Of a DNA stretch of 18,362 nt, positions 15,430-18,362 are shown piece after piece. Every line of letters begins with the position of its first letter. Within the stretch, counting starts at the first letter, position 1. Where the stretch lies: assembly GCA_009923895.1 (NCBI GenBank), contig RFSP01000009.1, positions 1 through 18,362 of the forward strand. The letters are read 5' to 3'. Made by a program: the position numbers and the translations under genes. This DNA comes from Betaproteobacteria bacterium (GTDB lineage Bacteria > Pseudomonadota > Gammaproteobacteria > Burkholderiales > Burkholderiaceae_C). The notes beneath the pieces were generated by a model that did no database searches, had not been told where the DNA came from, and saw only the letters and a list, made by a program, of their open reading frames with translations.

Positions 15430-17034
15430 ATGAGCCCTGCGCTGACCATGGACCGGCCGGTGGTCATCATCGGCGCAGGCCCTGTGGGGTTGATCACCGC
15501 GCTCGGACTCGCCCGTCAAGGCATCCGGTGCGTGGTGTTCGAGGATGACAACCGCTTGTCCCTGGATACCAAGGCGGGCACCATCCTCACTCGCACTTTG
15601 GAGATTTTTCACCGCTACGGTGTGGCCGACGCGGTGTTGGCGCAGGCCCTGCGAGTAGACGAGATCGGCGAGATCGATCGGCGCACACAAAAGTCTATCT
15701 ACCCGGTCTTGTTGGATGTGCTGGCCGACGAAACCCAGTACCCCTTTGTCATCAACCTGCCTCAGCAAGATTTGGAGCCGGTGCTCGCACGTGAGGCCGT
15801 GGCAACCGGTCTCATCGACATCCGCATGGAGCATCGCTACGTGACCCATGTGGACCATCGGGACCATGTAGTGGTTGAGGTGGTGCACCACGGGCAGACG
15901 CTCCAATTTGAGGCGGTCTACCTTTTGGCTTGTGATGGGGGTCGAAGCGCCGTCAGGGAACGTCTGGGTGTCAAGGTGGAGGGGGAGTCATTGCCCGTCA
16001 AATACGCACTGGTGGACCTGCAGGTCGACTTGGATGTGGAAAACCCGCGCGACTACCCCTATCTGGCCTATTTTGCCGACCCTGTGGAGTGGATGATTCT
16101 GATACGCCATCCCCACTGCTGGCGTTTCCTCTACCCATTGGCAGAAGGGGCAGATGAACCTTCTGCGCAAGAATTGCGAGACAAGTCTTTGTCGTTTATT
16201 GGGCAAGTCAAAGACGTGAAGGTGTTGAACAAGGTGACCTATCGGGTGCACCACCGGGTGGCTGGGCAGTGGCGTCATGGGCGTGTGTTCTTGATGGGTG
16301 ATGCAGCTCACCTCATCACCCCCATGTGGGCGTTGGGTCTGAACACCGGCGCGTTGGATGCTTCCAATTTGCCCTGGCGTTTGGCGTGGACCTTGCGTGG
16401 ATGGGCGCAAGACAGCCTGTTGGATGGCTACGAGCGTGAGCAACGCCCTTTGGCCATCCACGGCTCGGGCGAAATGGCCGAGGCCGCGCGCTTGTCCATG
16501 GCACAACGCGCAGACGTCAAGACCGCCATGTCAGACAACAACTGGGCCAATGCCTACACGCGTTCCATGCTGGCTGCCAGGTTGGACGTCACCGGACAGG
16601 GCCAATGGTCCATGGTGGCCCGAGATACGCGACCGGCCATCACCGCGGGTGCCCGCCTGCCAGATTGTCTGGTGCATACGCCGCAGGGCACACAACGGCG
16701 CGTGCATGATGTTTGTGCAGGAGCGTTCGTGGCGCTTTATTTCTGTGATGTCCGCCGGCGTCCTCCCATTGCAGAGAACCAGTTCCCAGCGCTTCAACAC
16801 TGGGCTGTGTCCCGTTGGGATGCGCCGCATGATTCTGGATTACGCGATCGAAGCTTGTTGGATCCCGGGTTGGCATTCACCGCGCGCATGGGTGTGCCTG
16901 CAGACACCCTGGTCTTGGTGCGTCCCGATGCCGTGGTGGCGGCGGTGGTGCCCATGGATGGCACGCACACCCAAGCCGAGCGGTGGTATCAGTCCATCAC
17001 AGGACTTCCTGCTTCCAAGAGCTTGCCCTCATGA
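15430..17034 (+). CDS. Class A FAD-dependent aromatic monooxygenase (PF01494 type)
   Basis: A 534-residue flavoprotein hydroxylase that should use NAD(P)H and O2 to add a hydroxyl to an aromatic ring. Seen: dinucleotide motif GAGPVG at 15-20 with E38 at the end of the second strand, DG motif ACDGGRSAVRERLG at 168-180, and GD motif RVFLMGDAAH at 285-294 followed by LGLNTGALDASNLPWRLAW. The loop PMWALGLNTG differs from the PxxGGQGxNTG form of MhpA/TfdB-like relatives. The C-terminal part (from about 395, RPAITAGARLPDCLVHTPQG) looks like the thioredoxin-like domain of MhpA and phenol hydroxylases. An in-frame ATG at 15448 (MDRPVVIIGAG) is an alternative start; neither has a good ribosome binding site. 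It probably makes the diol cleaved by the VOC dioxygenase. Confidence 0.92.
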   Translation: MSPALTMDRPVVIIGAGPVGLITALGLARQGIRCVVFEDDNRLSLDTKAGTILTRTLEIFHRYGVADAVLAQALRVDEIGEIDRRTQKSIYPVLLDVLADETQYPFVINLPQQDLEPVLAREAVATGLIDIRMEHRYVTHVDHRDHVVVEVVHHGQTLQFEAVYLLACDGGRSAVRERLGVKVEGESLPVKYALVDLQVDLDVENPRDYPYLAYFADPVEWMILIRHPHCWRFLYPLAEGADEPSAQELRDKSLSFIGQVKDVKVLNKVTYRVHHRVAGQWRHGRVFLMGDAAHLITPMWALGLNTGALDASNLPWRLAWTLRGWAQDSLLDGYEREQRPLAIHGSGEMAEAARLSMAQRADVKTAMSDNNWANAYTRSMLAARLDVTGQGQWSMVARDTRPAITAGARLPDCLVHTPQGTQRRVHDVCAGAFVALYFCDVRRRPPIAENQFPALQHWAVSRWDAPHDSGLRDRSLLDPGLAFTARMGVPADTLVLVRPDAVVAAVVPMDGTHTQAERWYQSITGLPASKSLPS

Positions 17035-17249
17035 AAGTGACCTACGATTTTTCCGGACGAACGGTCTGGGTGGCCGGGGCCGCATCGGGCATAGGCCGTG
17101 CGTTGGCGTTGGCCTGCGTGGATGTGGGGGCCGAGGTGGTGGCCGCTGATATCGATGCCGTGGGATTACAGTCTTTGAGTGACCTGCGCTCCCAGCGATT
17201 GCACACCGAGGTCTTGGACCTGAGCGATGCGCAGGCGGTGCAGCGGCTG
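17031..17249 (+). pseudogene. N-terminal fragment of a short-chain dehydrogenase/reductase
   Basis: The first 73 codons encode the NAD-binding beta-alpha-beta start of an SDR, placed as the next gene after the monooxygenase and translationally coupled to it. SDRs are about 250 residues; the remaining two thirds, with the YxxxK active site, are replaced by BchP sequence. The original protein was probably another enzyme of the aromatic pathway, such as a dehydrogenase for a diol or hydroxy intermediate. Confidence 0.75.
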
Positions 17250-18362
17250 GTGGTGGTGGGCGGTGGGCCGGCGGGTGCCACGGCAGCGGATGACCTCGCG
17301 TTGCAAGGACACAAAGTGTTGTTGCTCGACAGGCAAGGGCGTATCAAACCTTGTGGTGGTGCGATTCCGCCCAGGTTGATCAAAGACTTTCAGATTCCCG
17401 ATGAGTTGTTGGTGGCCAAAGCGCGTGCGGCGCGCATGGTGTCGCCCAAAGACAAAAAAGTCGACATCCCGATCGAGGGTGGTTTTGTGGGCATGGTCAA
17501 CCGCGACCAGTTTGATGAATGGTTGCGCGAGCGCGCTGAGCGTCACGGTGCGGTCCGTCAGCGTGGTGTGTTTGACAAACTCACCCGCGATGACGATGGT
17601 GTCAGCCGGGTGCATTTCACTGTGCGCACAGACGACGGTGTGACTTTCACCGCCAGCACACGCGCTCGTTGCGTGGTGGGTGCTGATGGCGCGAAGTCGG
17701 AGGTGGCCAGACAAGCTGTGCCCGGTGCAGAAAAAACCAAGTACGTGTTCGCCTACCACGAGATTGTTCAAACACCGCAAGACATGTTGCAAACCGATGC
17801 CGATCCCTCGCGCTGCGACGTCTATTACCGTGGCAGTTTGTCGCCCGATTTTTACGGCTGGGTGTTTCCGCATGGCGACACCATGAGTGTGGGCACAGGC
17901 AGTGCCGATAAGGGGTTTTCGTTGCGTGGTGCAGTCGGGCGTTTGCGTGACGCAGCAGGTTTGCAACACGCCACTGTGTTGCGCCGCGAGGGTGCGCCCT
18001 TGCCCATGAAGCCTTTGCCGCGTTGGGACAACGGCCTTGATGTGGTGTTGGCAGGTGATGCTGCGGGTGTCGTGGCCCCCGCTTCAGGCGAGGGCATTTA
18101 TTACGCCATGTTGGGTGGACGACTGGCGGCAGAGGCTGCGCACGAACTGCTGGTGTCAGGCAATCCCAAAGTGTTGAAGCTGGCGCGCAAGCGGTTCATG
18201 AAAGACCACGGCATGGTGTTCATGGTGCTGGGCATCATGCAATATTTTTGGTACAGCACCGACAAGCGTCGCGAAAGTTTTGTCAAGATGTGCGAGGACA
18301 AGGATGTGCAAAAGTTGACCTTTGACTCTTACATGAACAAAAAGCTCGAGCGCAAAAAACCC
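17031..18362 (+). CDS. bchP: In-frame joint of a truncated short-chain dehydrogenase and geranylgeranyl reductase BchP (runs off the window)
   Basis: An uninterrupted frame of 444 codons reaches the window end. Residues 1-73 are the start of a classical SDR: AGAASGIG at 15-22, D40 after strand 2 (NAD preference) and D63 in VLDLSD. The SDR catalytic Ser, Tyr and Lys are absent. From residue 74 the protein is BchP, which reduces the geranylgeranyl tail of bacteriochlorophyll to phytyl: GGGPAG at 77-82, D100, KPCGGAIPPRLI at 107-117, DIPIEGGFVGMVNRDQFDEW at 145-164, ADG at 218-220 and GDAAGVVAPASGEGIYYAM at 342-360. About 370 BchP residues are present, lacking only a few at its N-terminus and some 20-30 at the C-terminus. 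The ATG overlaps the monooxygenase stop by 4 bases. Whether this is a real fusion or a chimeric assembly is open. Confidence 0.88.
   Translation, partial: MKVTYDFSGRTVWVAGAASGIGRALALACVDVGAEVVAADIDAVGLQSLSDLRSQRLHTEVLDLSDAQAVQRLVVVGGGPAGATAADDLALQGHKVLLLDRQGRIKPCGGAIPPRLIKDFQIPDELLVAKARAARMVSPKDKKVDIPIEGGFVGMVNRDQFDEWLRERAERHGAVRQRGVFDKLTRDDDGVSRVHFTVRTDDGVTFTASTRARCVVGADGAKSEVARQAVPGAEKTKYVFAYHEIVQTPQDMLQTDADPSRCDVYYRGSLSPDFYGWVFPHGDTMSVGTGSADKGFSLRGAVGRLRDAAGLQHATVLRREGAPLPMKPLPRWDNGLDVVLAGDAAGVVAPASGEGIYYAMLGGRLAAEAAHELLVSGNPKVLKLARKRFMKDHGMVFMVLGIMQYFWYSTDKRRESFVKMCEDKDVQKLTFDSYMNKKLERKKP

Noticed and set aside
14455..15906. Long open frame of 483 codons on the minus strand
   Set aside because: It lies antisense to the binding-protein and monooxygenase genes, which have clear family motifs and ribosome spacing; the antisense product is His-rich with no recognisable domain.
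17250..17260. Separate internal GTG start for bchP
   Set aside because: Three GTG codons are available but no Shine-Dalgarno sequence lies at suitable distance, so an independent start cannot be supported, though it is not excluded.
1..18362. CRISPR arrays, tRNA or rRNA genes, insertion sequences, prophage genes
   Set aside because: No spaced direct-repeat array, no cloverleaf or rRNA sequence, and no transposase or integrase motif was seen on either strand.

Overview
The window looks like chromosomal DNA of a betaproteobacterium, most likely a phototrophic or formerly phototrophic member of the Burkholderiales/Comamonadaceae. The pointers are a Bug-type tripartite-tricarboxylate solute-binding protein, a complete-looking recC next to recB, a close relative of enterobacterial PrpB, and, at the right edge, a bacteriochlorophyll-type geranylgeranyl reductase (BchP). 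Genes are densely packed, with many 4-base ATGA overlaps and short gaps. The taxonomic placement is inference from gene content.

Left block (1-7025): the minus strand carries prpB (2-methylisocitrate lyase), recC and the first 317 codons of recB, in that transcription order. recC holds an in-frame minisatellite of four 12-bp units. Divergent from prpB, behind a 190-bp gap with an inverted repeat and a short tandem repeat, lies a small secreted beta-sandwich protein. Its 3' end overlaps a convergent gene for an exported protein of unknown function.

Main block (7137-17249): a two-armed, divergently transcribed catabolic and transport regulon around a 72-bp control region (13568-13639). The minus arm reads ABC ATPase, ABC permease, cupin, Bug solute-binding protein, LDH2-family dehydrogenase, Rid-family protein, type I extradiol-dioxygenase-like VOC protein and ACMSD-type amidohydrolase. 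The plus arm reads GntR/FCD regulator, NitT/TauT-type solute-binding protein, class A flavin monooxygenase and the start of a short-chain dehydrogenase. The permease and ATPase on one arm and the binding protein on the other make up one importer. The enzymes fit uptake, hydroxylation, meta ring cleavage and further processing of an aromatic or N-heteroaromatic acid. The substrate cannot be read from the sequence. The control region carries two overlapping, oppositely directed promoter candidates, and an imperfect 13-bp-arm inverted repeat covers both -10 boxes. This suggests one GntR operator controls both arms.

Right edge (17031-18362): the short-chain dehydrogenase breaks off after about 73 residues and continues, in frame and without a stop, as BchP to the end of the window. 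This is either a real recombination joint or a chimeric assembly. The opposite end of the block also carries a shortened gene, since the amidohydrolase stops just after its last metal ligand. Both borders of the catabolic block therefore look broken. I saw no RNA gene, CRISPR array, insertion sequence or origin.
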